In this document: positions 50,211-57,750 of the stretch, one piece after another
Layout: every line of letters starts with the position of its first letter
How positions within the stretch are numbered: the stretch's first letter is position 1
Origin: an uncultured Oscillospiraceae bacterium
Lineage (GTDB): Bacteria; Bacillota; Clostridia; Oscillospirales; Oscillospiraceae
Assembly: GCA_910579595.1 (NCBI GenBank)
Contig: CAJTVM010000003.1
Span: 1-64,000, forward strand
Reading direction: 5' to 3'
DNA: 64,000 bases
Notes under the pieces: model-generated
What the model was told of the DNA's origin: nothing
The model's input: the letters and a program-made list of their open reading frames with translations, nothing else
Database searches by the model: none
Program-made: the position numbers and the translations under genes

Positions 50211-51239
50211 CTACGCCTGTTTTTTCGATTCTTCTTCTTCAATGGCCCGGAAGCGGGGCATAATGCCGATCTTGTCCGGGGTGTGGACGGGGAGCTGGTA
50301 GATGTCGTGGCCAGGGAACTGGTTGCCCTCCACCAGGCAGGGACCGTCGGGGGTGAAGCACACGTCCCAGCCCACGTAGCCCACCTCCGGAATCACCTGG
50401 GCCGCCTCGCTGACCAAAGCCCGGGCCTTTTCCCAGTCCGGGAAGGCGAAGCCTTTGATCCGCGCCCCGGTGGCGGGGTGGTTGACGTACAAATTCTTCT
50501 GCTTGTCCAGCGCCCGGTCAATGACGGTGCCTGTCTCCGGATCCATGGGGGCCACCATGCCGCCGCTGTTAAAGTTGTCCACAAATTTGCCGTTGCCGAT
50601 GCGGAACATGGCGGTAACCAAATAGACCTTGCCGCTTTTCCCCCGTATGGTCACCATGCGCACGGTATTGATGGCGCCGGGGTAGATGGCCGCTACCGCA
50701 GGGTGCTGGACGATGACCTGCTCCAGCTCCAGCAGGGGCGCACGTTCCAGCAGGTGATCGTAGAGGGCGTCCACAGAGGGATAATCTTCCACCTTCAGTT
50801 TCTCGATCCCCCAGCCGCAGCTCCCCGCCGAGGGCTTGGCCATAAATACCGGGTGGCGCTCCAGGAACGCCAGCACCTCCTCCCGGTTGTCCCCCGTCAC
50901 CGGCGCCCATTCCCGGTGGAGGAACCTCTGGAACCGGGCGTTGAAGCGGATCTTGTCCCCCAGGTCATCCATGTGGCTCTTGTCGTTGTACTTTGCCACA
51001 ATCTCGTTATTCCGTCCCCGGGTCAGGTAGGTATCCCGCTGCTCGGGGGTGAGGTTGTACATTTCAAACAGGTCGTAATCCATATAGCCCGCGCCGTATT
51101 TCACCGCGCAGTCCTTCATATCCCGGAAAATAGCCAGCCGTGAGCGGCCCGTCTTTTTGTGGATGGAGCCGATTTTGTCCAACATGGCCTTGTAGTTCAT
51201 GTTCAGCACACGCTGAACCAGATATTTTGCCTTTCCCAT
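50211..51239 (-). CDS. Sugar-transfer-associated ATP-grasp protein
   Basis: This 342-residue protein matches the ATP-grasp family linked to sugar transfer (ATPgrasp_ST). It has a Lys in VFMAKPSAGSCGWGIEKL for nucleotide binding, the QHPAVAAIYPGAINTVRMVT run and the metal-binding VEGNQFPGHDIYQ motif near the C-terminus. Such proteins are found in capsule or teichoic-acid-like clusters, but no such cluster is seen here. The start (MGKAKYLVQ) has AAGGG upstream; the long open frame before it covers a repeat region and is not coding. Confidence 0.87.
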   Translation of the reverse strand: MGKAKYLVQRVLNMNYKAMLDKIGSIHKKTGRSRLAIFRDMKDCAVKYGAGYMDYDLFEMYNLTPEQRDTYLTRGRNNEIVAKYNDKSHMDDLGDKIRFNARFQRFLHREWAPVTGDNREEVLAFLERHPVFMAKPSAGSCGWGIEKLKVEDYPSVDALYDHLLERAPLLELEQVIVQHPAVAAIYPGAINTVRMVTIRGKSGKVYLVTAMFRIGNGKFVDNFNSGGMVAPMDPETGTVIDRALDKQKNLYVNHPATGARIKGFAFPDWEKARALVSEAAQVIPEVGYVGWDVCFTPDGPCLVEGNQFPGHDIYQLPVHTPDKIGIMPRFRAIEEEESKKQA

Positions 51240-51281
51240 GCGATCCCTTCCCGATATCAAATTGGGGTTTATCATAGCTGT

Positions 51282-51417
51282 CAAGCCATTATATGGCTTG
51301 CGCGCCGCAAGCGGCGAAAAACCGGCTCCGCCGGTTTCAGCTAAGGTACAACATCGGCAGCCGGCATTTTGTGCGCAAAATGCCGCCCGCCAAGCGGTCC
51401 GCCGCGCACAGCGCGGC
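51282..51417. repeat. Cluster of five hairpins
   Basis: Five dyads stand in a row: CAAGCCAT-tat-ATGGCTTG (51282), CGCCGC-aa-GCGGCG (51303), AAACCGGC-tcc-GCCGGTTT (51319), a perfect 10-bp stem around TGCG (51362-51385) and GCCGCGC-aca-GCGCGGC (51401). They differ in sequence but are similar in size and spacing. They fill most of the gap between two divergent genes. Confidence 0.75.
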
Positions 51418-51489
51418 ATTTGCCGGTATTGTATCACAGACACAAAAAAAACGCAATGCGCCACCGCCCACTTTGTAAACAGCGCACGA

Positions 51490-51518
51490 TTGACAAACAC
51501 CCCGCCTAATTGTATACT
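51490..51518 (+). promoter_or_regulatory. Promoter of bioY
   Basis: TTGACA and TATACT are spaced by 17 bases, 41 bases before the start codon. The -10 box overlaps the BirA-type operator. Confidence 0.88.
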
Positions 51519-51543
51519 AATATCGCAAATCAAGTTTACAATT
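51508..51543. promoter_or_regulatory. BirA-type biotin operator
   Basis: AATTGTATAC (51508-51517) and GTTTACAATT (51534-51543) are inverted copies (9 of 10) separated by 16 bases. This is the form known for BirA sites (WTGTWAAC halves with 14-16 bases between) and it overlaps the -10 box, so biotin-loaded BirA should repress bioY. Confidence 0.8.
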
Positions 51544-51559
51544 AGAGGAGGTATTTCTG

Positions 51560-52144
51560 ATGGCACAACAACGGCAGCTCAGCGTCCGCCGCATGGCGCT
51601 GTGCGCGGTCATGGCGGCGGTGATGTGTGTGATCGCCCCCATTTCCATCCCCATCGGCCCCATTTCCATCACCGGAGGCACCCTTGTGATCTATCTGACC
51701 ACTTACCTGCTGGGCGGTGTATGGGGTGCGGTGAGCACGCTGGTTTACCTGCTGGTAGGTTTTGTGGGCCTGCCGGTGTTCAGCAATTACATGGGGGGCG
51801 CGTCCCGGCTGGTGGGTCCCACAGGGGGCTATCTGGTGGGCTACCTGCCCATGGCGCTGCTGGCGGGGCTTGTTGTGGAGCTTACCCTCCGCCGCCTCGG
51901 CGGAAAGGGGAAAACGGAGCGGATCCTTGCGGTGTGTCTCCAGTTCCTGGGCATGGTGCTGGCCACCGCCGTGCTGTACGCCTTCGGCACCGCCTGGTAC
52001 TGCGTCCAGGCCGGGGTGGGGCTTCAGGATGCGCTGGCGGCCTGCGTGCTCCCGTTCATTCCCTTTGATCTCATCAAAATGACCGCCGCGCTGCTCATCG
52101 GCGTGCCCGTCCGCCGCCGCCTGGAGCAGGCGGGGCTGCTGTGA
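51560..52144 (+). CDS. bioY: Biotin transporter substrate-binding subunit BioY
   Basis: This 194-residue protein has six hydrophobic helices and the BioY-family runs LLVGFVGLPVFSNYMGG and VGPTGGYLVGYLPMA. BioY is the biotin-binding (S) subunit of an ECF transporter; the ATPase and T subunits are not here, so it would use shared EcfAAT modules. GAGGAGG lies 10 bases before the ATG. The gene is controlled by the BirA-type operator and stands alone. The stop codon is the first part of a repeated element. Confidence 0.93.
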   Translation: MAQQRQLSVRRMALCAVMAAVMCVIAPISIPIGPISITGGTLVIYLTTYLLGGVWGAVSTLVYLLVGFVGLPVFSNYMGGASRLVGPTGGYLVGYLPMALLAGLVVELTLRRLGGKGKTERILAVCLQFLGMVLATAVLYAFGTAWYCVQAGVGLQDALAACVLPFIPFDLIKMTAALLIGVPVRRRLEQAGLL

Positions 52145-52243
52145 TACTTTTTCTCGAGAGAAAAAGTATCCAAAAAGAGCTTTCCGCTCGCTGACGGACC
52201 ATTGCGCAAACCTGCTAAAGTTCGCCCCGGCAGCGAAAAGCAC
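52142..52243 (+). repeat. Stop-codon-linked repeat, copy A
   Basis: The element starts at the TGA stop of bioY with a 28-bp near-perfect palindrome (GATACTTTTTCTC and complement, 2-base centre), followed by about 70 bases ending near CGCCCCGGC. A homologous element stands at 53709-53812. The hairpin at its start would also act as a terminator. Confidence 0.75.
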
Positions 52244-52257
52244 AGCAGACTATGGGA

Positions 52258-52285
52258 AACCCCCTCCGCGTCTGGAGGGGGTTTT
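52258..52285. terminator. Terminator between repeat and small gene
   Basis: An 11-bp perfect stem (AAACCCCCTCC and complement) with a 6-base loop and flanking T/A runs works for both strands. It ends at the small gene's stop codon. Confidence 0.8.
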
Positions 52286-52449
52286 TATGTCTCATCTTCA
52301 CAAGGCAATTTTACAACTTTTAGCTCGGGCGGAATATCTTCGTCAGAAAGAATCGCTTCTTCACATTCTTGCTGTGCCGCAATCAAAATCTGAATTGCGT
52401 CCTCGGATGCGTTAACCATTTTATGGTATAATTTTTTATAGTCGATCAT
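52285..52449 (-). CDS. Small acidic protein, 54 residues
   Basis: The frame reads MIDYKKLYHKMVNASEDAIQ, then ILIAAQQECEEAILSDEDIP and ends in PCEDET. This resembles a small helical protein family common in prophages and mobile elements of gut Clostridia (MIDYKKLYH...). It has a full promoter upstream and a terminator downstream. It is transcribed divergently from an XRE regulator over a shared palindrome, which suggests a small regulated module. Confidence 0.75.
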   Translation of the reverse strand: MIDYKKLYHKMVNASEDAIQILIAAQQECEEAILSDEDIPPELKVVKLPCEDET

Positions 52450-52466
52450 AAACCATCACCAATTTT

Positions 52467-52495
52467 ATTTTAGTCCAATGTGTCCCATCTGTCAA
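52467..52495 (-). promoter_or_regulatory. Promoter of the small 54-residue gene
   Basis: Minus-strand TTGACA (52490-52495) and TAAAAT (52467-52472) are spaced by 17 bases. The -35 box touches the palindrome. Confidence 0.8.
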
Positions 52496-52511
52496 TAGGC
52501 CATATGGCCTA
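52496..52511. promoter_or_regulatory. Perfect 16-bp palindrome between divergent genes
   Basis: TAGGCCATATGGCCTA is a perfect dyad between the small gene and the XRE gene. It is well placed to be the operator of the XRE protein. Confidence 0.65.
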
Positions 52512-52537
52512 ATAATATGATAGTTGGGGTGATCATT

Positions 52538-52765
52538 GTGAATTTGAGAATCAGAGATTTGCGGGAAGATTCTGACCTATCCCAACAAGAAATTGCAGAT
52601 ATGCTTGGCATTAACCAGTCCTACTATTCCAAATGTGAACGCAACGTGCGTGTTCTGCACTTGTCAGATGCCGTCAAGCTGGCCCAGTTCTATGAAACCA
52701 GCGTGGATTACCTCGTTGGCCTGACTGATGTGCGGGAACCATACCCCAAATCCCGCCGGAAATGA
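52538..52765 (+). CDS. XRE-family regulator, single domain
   Basis: This 75-residue protein is a single Cro/C1 helix-turn-helix (LSQQEIADMLGINQSYYSKC, residues ~15-34) with a short tail. I chose the GTG start because GGGGTGATC, an almost perfect anti-SD match, lies 3-8 bases upstream; the in-frame ATG seven codons earlier lacks one. It probably binds the palindrome upstream and controls the small gene and itself. Confidence 0.9.
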   Translation: MNLRIRDLREDSDLSQQEIADMLGINQSYYSKCERNVRVLHLSDAVKLAQFYETSVDYLVGLTDVREPYPKSRRK

Positions 52766-52766
52766 C

Positions 52767-52794
52767 TTGCATTTTCCAGCCAGCCTGATATAAT
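52767..52794 (+). promoter_or_regulatory. Promoter of the HENEH gene
   Basis: TTGCAT and TATAAT are separated by 16 bases, about 50 bases before the start codon. Confidence 0.7.
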
Positions 52795-52841
52795 GGTATC
52801 AGAAGGTTTATGCCCTACTTTTGAACCATGAGGTGATCCAT

Positions 52842-53711
52842 ATGATCAACGCCCTTTCCGGCTACAACCCTTATTCTACATACGGCCTCTATGGCGCGTC
52901 TATGCTCAACCGCGCCGCCCAGGCCCAGGGCGCGGATAAGCTCCAGAACGCCCAGCGTTCCGGCGTGGTGGCCACCGCCCAGAAGGTCCACCAGCCCGAT
53001 ACCCCCGTCCAGCCCGTCACCCCGGTGCGCCCGGTGAGCGACCAGGAGGATCCCGCCCAGGCTGGTCTGCTGCGCTTTGCCTCCGATCCGGCGGAGATGG
53101 CCGTGCGGATGCGGATCCAGTACCCCGGCGACACCCAGGAGGCCAGCGCCGCCCAGCAGGGTCAGGCCGCTCAGGGAGCGGAGAACGCCCAGGCCCCCGT
53201 CCTGCCCGGGGCCAAGGGTGACGCCGCCCAGTTAGGCAACGCGGCCCAGGGCGCGGCCGGCAAGGCCGGCGCCCCCGCCATCGCTGGCCTCAAGAACGAG
53301 GACGGCACGTCGGATCCCTCCGCCGTAGACGGGGCCAAAAGCGCCCAGGAGGTCATGGAGGAGGCCGAGTGCCAGACCTGCAAGGAGCGCAAGTATCAGG
53401 ACGGCTCCGACGACCCCGGCGTGTCTTTCAAAACCCCCACCAGCGTCGCCCCTGAGCAGGCCGCCGCTGCTGTGCGGGGCCATGAGAACGAGCATGTGGT
53501 CCGGGAGCAGGCCAAGGCCCAGCAGGAGGACCGCAAGGTGGTCAGCCAGTCCGTCACCTACCATACGGACATCTGCCCGGAGTGCGGCAAGGTGTACGTA
53601 TCCGGCGGCGAAACCCGCACCGTCACCAAGGCCAACACCGACAACCAGGCGGAGGAGCAGAAGCAGGAGGAACCGCAGAACCCCAACGCTGTCCCCGCCG
53701 CCGTGGCATGA
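52842..53711 (+). CDS. Putative metallopeptidase-like protein, SprA-related
   Basis: This 289-residue protein has a disordered Ala/Gln/Gly-rich first half. The second half has a CxxC pair (ECQTCKERKYQDGSDDPGVS), then GHENEHVVREQA, which fits the HExxH zinc motif, and a second CxxC (CPECGKVYVSGG). This is the layout of SprA-related proteins, but whether it cleaves peptides is not known. GAGGTGATCC precedes the ATG. There is no signal peptide. Confidence 0.75.
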   Translation: MINALSGYNPYSTYGLYGASMLNRAAQAQGADKLQNAQRSGVVATAQKVHQPDTPVQPVTPVRPVSDQEDPAQAGLLRFASDPAEMAVRMRIQYPGDTQEASAAQQGQAAQGAENAQAPVLPGAKGDAAQLGNAAQGAAGKAGAPAIAGLKNEDGTSDPSAVDGAKSAQEVMEEAECQTCKERKYQDGSDDPGVSFKTPTSVAPEQAAAAVRGHENEHVVREQAKAQQEDRKVVSQSVTYHTDICPECGKVYVSGGETRTVTKANTDNQAEEQKQEEPQNPNAVPAAVA

Positions 53712-53812
53712 TGCTTTTTCCCGAGAGGAAAAGTATCCAAAAGGAGCTTCAGTTTGCTGGCGGTTTGCGCTGCTGTCCTTTAAATGGCCGCCCCGGCGAC
53801 GGGGAAGCTCCG
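53709..53812 (+). repeat. Stop-codon-linked repeat, copy B
   Basis: It starts at the TGA stop of the HENEH gene and matches copy A over TGATRCTTTTTCYCGAGAG, AAAAGTATCCAAAA and a later CGCCCCGGC. The middle part has diverged. Confidence 0.7.
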
Positions 53813-53839
53813 GCAGTGGAAAATCGTATTACATCGAAA

Positions 53840-53872
53840 AAAGAGCTTCGGGGAATCCCCCCGAAGCTCTTT
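53840..53872. terminator. Bidirectional terminator
   Basis: A 14-bp perfect stem (AAAGAGCTTCGGGG and complement) with a 5-base loop separates two convergent genes. Confidence 0.85.
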
Positions 53873-53876
53873 CTTT

Positions 53877-54950
53877 TTACAGTTCAAGATGGTAATCGCA
53901 GCGATCCTCAATTTGGAACGCACTGAAATACCGCTCCTCCATGGGGATCCACCGTTCCTGAAAGTTTTGCACCTGCGCCCTGCCATCCCGCCGCTCAATC
54001 CGGCGCAGCTGCTCCTCTGGCTCCACCGTGAGGAACACCCGCTTGTGGTAGCTGTCCCAAAGCGCCGGATGGCAGGAATAGGAACCCTCCACCACTACCA
54101 CCGGGGCGGATCCTAAGGCAATAGGCGCGCCCAGCTCCCCGGTTTGGCAGGAATAGGGACGGTAAAACGGAGTCTCTCCCGCCGCCAGGGGACGCAGAAC
54201 CTCTTTCTGGAACCGCTCGTGATCGATGTTCCCCCCTGGCTTGGCCAGCCGCTCCTGGGTGCGCTGTGACTGGCGGAGGAAGAAATGATCCATATGTACC
54301 ACCGGCAGTCCAAGCTCCGCCTCCAGCCGGGCCGCCAGCGTGCTCTTGCCGGAGCCGCACCGCCCATCAATGGCCACCACCGCCCGCTCCCCCTTGTCCC
54401 GAAGCTGCTCCAGCTCCCGGAACAGCGCCACGACGGAGGATGACCGCTTCACCACCCGGTAGGCCGGACGATACGCGGCCCGGTAGGTGGGGCTGTGGGA
54501 CAGCGGGCAGCAGCCCGCGCTGATATACCGCTCCAAATAGTTCTCCAGCTCCTGCCGGGTAAAGGCGAACACCTTTTCCTCCGCCAGCAGCCGCAGGGTG
54601 TCCAGCTTGCTCAGGAACGTTTTCCGCCTGCCCACATGGATGAGGGCGGAACGGAAGAAATCCCGGTTCAGCTCCCGCAGGGCGCTGTCGCTGAATTCCA
54701 GCGCGGCCAGCGCGATGCGCACCATACCGTTGCCAATCTCCTCCACCGGCGCGGCGTCCGGGTCGCTGGGGGTGGCGGCGCGCTCCGCCCGGAGCCACGC
54801 CAGGGTGGCGTTGGGCTCGCAGATCAGATGCTCTCCGCCAAATTCGTTTTGAAAAATCAGTTTGACCGCATCGCATGGTTCCATCAGGGGATAACGCTTG
54901 GCGTGCTCCAGCAGAATATGGTACAGCTCTTGCTGATGGTCTGCTTCCAT
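53877..54950 (-). CDS. P-loop kinase (uridine kinase-like) with N-terminal domain
   Basis: This 357-residue protein has a uridine-kinase-like C-terminal domain from about residue 190 (Walker A GRCGSGKST, HMDHFFLR, and VVVVEGSYSCHPAL) and a 170-residue helical N-terminal domain (AVKLIFQNEFGGEHLI) that I do not recognise. Uridine kinases phosphorylate nucleosides; related P-loop kinases act on pantothenate, phosphoribulose or sugars, so the substrate is open. Weak GGAAAGG lies before the ATG. No partner gene adjoins. Confidence 0.83.
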   Translation of the reverse strand: MEADHQQELYHILLEHAKRYPLMEPCDAVKLIFQNEFGGEHLICEPNATLAWLRAERAATPSDPDAAPVEEIGNGMVRIALAALEFSDSALRELNRDFFRSALIHVGRRKTFLSKLDTLRLLAEEKVFAFTRQELENYLERYISAGCCPLSHSPTYRAAYRPAYRVVKRSSSVVALFRELEQLRDKGERAVVAIDGRCGSGKSTLAARLEAELGLPVVHMDHFFLRQSQRTQERLAKPGGNIDHERFQKEVLRPLAAGETPFYRPYSCQTGELGAPIALGSAPVVVVEGSYSCHPALWDSYHKRVFLTVEPEEQLRRIERRDGRAQVQNFQERWIPMEERYFSAFQIEDRCDYHLEL

Positions 54951-55034
54951 CGCTCAGATACCGTCCTTTCCGTTGACGGCCTTCCGCCGCTTTGTTTTCG
55001 CTGTGGCGTGATCCGGTTACGACGCCTTTTACAC

Positions 55035-55090
55035 AAAAAAGCGGGCAGCGTAAGAAGGGCACAGGCCCTTCTTACGCTGCCCGCTTTTTT
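55035..55090 (-). terminator. 26-bp perfect terminator of the MATE gene
   Basis: A 26-bp perfect stem (begins AAAAAAGCGGGCAGCG) with an ACAG loop, much longer than usual, lies 57 bases past the MATE stop codon. Confidence 0.85.
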
Positions 55091-55146
55091 ATTGTAGCAA
55101 GGTTTTCTGTCCCTGTCAAGACAGGGTTTTATCCTCATTTTCCCGT

Positions 55147-56538
55147 TTATTGGGTACTTACGGCAGACTTGGAAATAACTTCCATATCTGCTGTGGGGCT
55201 GCGCCGCCGCAGGTGGGCGATGCAGCCCAGACACGCCGGAATCAGGAACAGATCCGCGCAGATCCACGCCGCGGGGGAGGCAAAGCAGGCGGCGGGATAA
55301 CCCATAACGGGGACGAAGAAGTGGCCCACCACTGTGCGGGCGATCATCTCCAGCACCCCGGCCAGAATGGCAAAAAAGCCAAAGCCCATGCCCTGGATGG
55401 AAAAACGCAGGATGTTCACCAGGGCCAGGGGGAAGAAGAAGGCGGACAGGGTAAGGATATACCGGGTGGTGAGGCTCACCAGCGTCTCCAGCCCGCCCTC
55501 GGCGGGGTCCAGGAACAGCATGGTGGCCTGGGGGGCCAGGAACAGCATGGCCACAAAGGCGATGAGCGCGTACACCGCCCCAAGGATGGAACAGGCCCGC
55601 ACACCCTGGCGCAGCCGGTCCAAACGGCCCGCGCCCACGTTCTGGCCGCAGTAGGTGGCCATGGCGGAGCCCATAGCGTCAAAGGGACAGGCCAGCAGCT
55701 GATACACCTTGGAGCCGGTGGCCACAGCGGTGACGTACAGGCTGCCCAGGCCGTTTACCGAGGTCTGGAGCACGATGGATCCGATGGCGGTGATGGAATA
55801 CTGCAAGCCCATGGGCACCCCCATGGCGCACAGCGCCTTGCAGGCGTCCAGGCTGGGGCGGCTCTCCTCCCGGGTGACGTGGAGGATGGGGAAACGGCGC
55901 ACCATATAGAGCAGGCATGCCAAGGCAGACACGGTCTGGGACGTCACCGTGGCGATGGCCGCGCCGGCCACCCCCCAGTTGCACAGCAGGATAAACGCCA
56001 AGTCCAGCACGATATTCAGCCCGGATGACAGAGCCAGGAAATACACCGGGGTCCGGCTGTCCCCCAGCGCCCGGATAACACAGGCCAGCAGGTTGTACAG
56101 GAACACCACCGGGATGCCCATAAAGATCACGAAGATATAGGCGTTGGCGTCCGCAAAGAGATCCGCCGGGGTATCCATGGCGGCGAGGATGTCCCGGCAG
56201 AAGATGCCGGTGATCACTGTCAGCACCAGGGCGACGCCAGCGGACAGGTACGCGGCGTTGGCCACATAGCGCCGCATCTGGGGGTAATCCCTGGCGCCCA
56301 TCTTCTGGGCTACGGGGATGGCAAAGCCGGAGCATACGCCCAGACAGAACCCGATCACAAAAAAGTTGATGGAACCGGTGGCGCCTACCGCGCCCAGGGC
56401 CTGGGAGCCCAGCAGCTTGCCCACAATCATGGCGTCTACCATGTTATAGAACTGCTGGAACAGCAGTCCAAACAGGGTTGGCACCGTAAAGTTCAGGATC
56501 AGCCGCATGGGGCTGCCTGATGTCAAATCTTTGGTCAT
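55147..56538 (-). CDS. MATE-family efflux protein
   Basis: This 463-residue protein has twelve hydrophobic helices in two six-helix halves (FGLLFQQFYNMVDAMIVGKL, later VNILRFSIQGMGFGFFAILA). MATE proteins export drugs or toxic compounds using Na+ or H+. The start (MTKDLTSGSPM) has GGAGG 8 bases upstream; the longer frame before it lacks a membrane-compatible sequence. It has its own promoter and terminator. Confidence 0.93.
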   Translation of the reverse strand: MTKDLTSGSPMRLILNFTVPTLFGLLFQQFYNMVDAMIVGKLLGSQALGAVGATGSINFFVIGFCLGVCSGFAIPVAQKMGARDYPQMRRYVANAAYLSAGVALVLTVITGIFCRDILAAMDTPADLFADANAYIFVIFMGIPVVFLYNLLACVIRALGDSRTPVYFLALSSGLNIVLDLAFILLCNWGVAGAAIATVTSQTVSALACLLYMVRRFPILHVTREESRPSLDACKALCAMGVPMGLQYSITAIGSIVLQTSVNGLGSLYVTAVATGSKVYQLLACPFDAMGSAMATYCGQNVGAGRLDRLRQGVRACSILGAVYALIAFVAMLFLAPQATMLFLDPAEGGLETLVSLTTRYILTLSAFFFPLALVNILRFSIQGMGFGFFAILAGVLEMIARTVVGHFFVPVMGYPAACFASPAAWICADLFLIPACLGCIAHLRRRSPTADMEVISKSAVSTQ

Positions 56539-56614
56539 TGAAATTGCCTCCTTTCCAAAGGCGGGTAAACGTATTTGCCTCCCTGGGGCCGCGCAGCCGC
56601 CCCAGCTTTCGAAT

Positions 56615-56642
56615 ATTATAGCTTTTTCCCTGCGGAAAACAA
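56615..56642 (-). promoter_or_regulatory. Promoter of the MATE gene
   Basis: Minus-strand TTGTTT and TATAAT are separated by 16 bases, about 77 bases before the start codon. Confidence 0.7.
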
Positions 56643-56762
56643 GGGGCCTTTTTAACAAGAATTTCTTATGATTTTCCGAAGATATGGGAAGATTACCAGT
56701 TAAGAAACAAGAATAGATGCAAAAAATTCTCTTGACCCATTCCCCATTTGTGCAAAACAGCA

Positions 56763-56798
56763 AAAATCCCGTCCCCGCAGAAGCGGGGACGGGATTTT
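56763..56798 (-). terminator. Terminator of the PilZ gene
   Basis: A 16-bp perfect stem (AAAATCCCGTCCCCGC and complement) with an AGAA loop lies 17 bases past the stop codon. Confidence 0.88.
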
Positions 56799-56814
56799 AA
56801 TCTGTACCGCAGTC

Positions 56815-57537
56815 TCAGTATACCGCCCGGCGCTTGCGGATCTCCTCGCGCTGGATGGTGAAAATGGCCTGAAGCAGGCGATCCTGCTCCTTGGGCGTCA
56901 GGGATTCGAACTGGCAGCCGTAGTGGGTTACGCCCTTTTTCCACTCCCCCGCCCGGCGGATCCGGCATTTAAAGACGAATTCCGGCGCGCGCTCCACCAG
57001 GAACAGCTTTTTGATGATCAGGCGGGCCCCTTCGGCATAGGGCTCGGCGCAGCTGATGAGCATCCCCCCAGCACTGATGTCCAGCACATGGCAGGGGAAG
57101 TACACCTTCGGCGGTCCCCCCTGAGAGGGCAGTCTGCCGCATTGTCCCTCAATGTCGATGCTGATGTTTTGGCGGAAAAAGCCCCGCTTCTCCCGAGCAA
57201 AGGTGGTCTCCAGCCTGTCGACCTTCCATATTTTCGTGGTGCTGCCGCACACCTTGCCCTGGAGCACAAGATTGTCCGACTCCCGGTAAAAGCGCACCTT
57301 GACGGGCGTGTTCACCACCACCATGGGCAGCGTGTCGTCATTGGCCTCCCGGATGTATACGCCGCCGTTCTGAATTTTCTCCACCCTGCCCACGTAGAGC
57401 AGGCGGTTTTCCGGCGTCATAACCTCCACCATCATGCCGGGCCAGAGCTGGACCGTCTGCGTTTTGGGCATCTGCGCGTCAGCCGCCTGCGTTTCGGCCG
57501 CCTGCGTTTCAGGCTGGGGAACCGGGGTTTCACTCAT
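56815..57537 (-). CDS. PilZ-domain c-di-GMP receptor
   Basis: This 240-residue protein has an N-terminal YcgR-like domain (about 30-110) after a low-complexity Gln/Ala/Thr start, and a PilZ domain with the c-di-GMP-binding RxxxR (RGFFR in KRGFFRQNIS) and DxSxxG (LDISAGGMLI) motifs. YcgR-type proteins act as brakes on flagellar motors; no flagellar gene is in view. The ATG is chosen because AAGGAGG lies 9 bases upstream. Confidence 0.92.
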   Translation of the reverse strand: MSETPVPQPETQAAETQAADAQMPKTQTVQLWPGMMVEVMTPENRLLYVGRVEKIQNGGVYIREANDDTLPMVVVNTPVKVRFYRESDNLVLQGKVCGSTTKIWKVDRLETTFAREKRGFFRQNISIDIEGQCGRLPSQGGPPKVYFPCHVLDISAGGMLISCAEPYAEGARLIIKKLFLVERAPEFVFKCRIRRAGEWKKGVTHYGCQFESLTPKEQDRLLQAIFTIQREEIRKRRAVY

Positions 57538-57703
57538 ATTCCGAGCCTCCTTTTCCTCTGATGTCATATAGTCAAAACACTTGAAAGCCAGCGGACGATT
57601 TTCACGGCGGGCAAAGCCCGCTGGCATATAAAATGCGCCGCGTTTTGACTACGAAGTCCACCGCAGGGCCACATCACGGCCCCGCAGCGTAAGACGCCGC
57701 TTA
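57538..57703. other. Intergenic region with inverted repeats
   Basis: It carries several GC-rich dyads (for instance CCAGCGG near 57590 with CCGCTGG near 57616) but no gene. It should hold the PilZ promoter. Confidence 0.4.
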
Positions 57704-57733
57704 GCTTAAAAGGAGCAGATGCTCCTTTTAAGC
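57704..57733 (-). terminator. Terminator of the large SLH protein gene
   Basis: A 14-bp perfect stem (GCTTAAAAGGAGCA and complement) with a 2-base loop lies 18 bases past the stop codon. Confidence 0.75.
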
Positions 57734-57750
57734 CGCGGTGGCTATGTCGC

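Noticed and set aside
51282..51417. CRISPR array at the hairpin cluster
   Set aside because: The dyads differ in sequence and no repeat-spacer unit of constant length is present; no cas genes are in the window.
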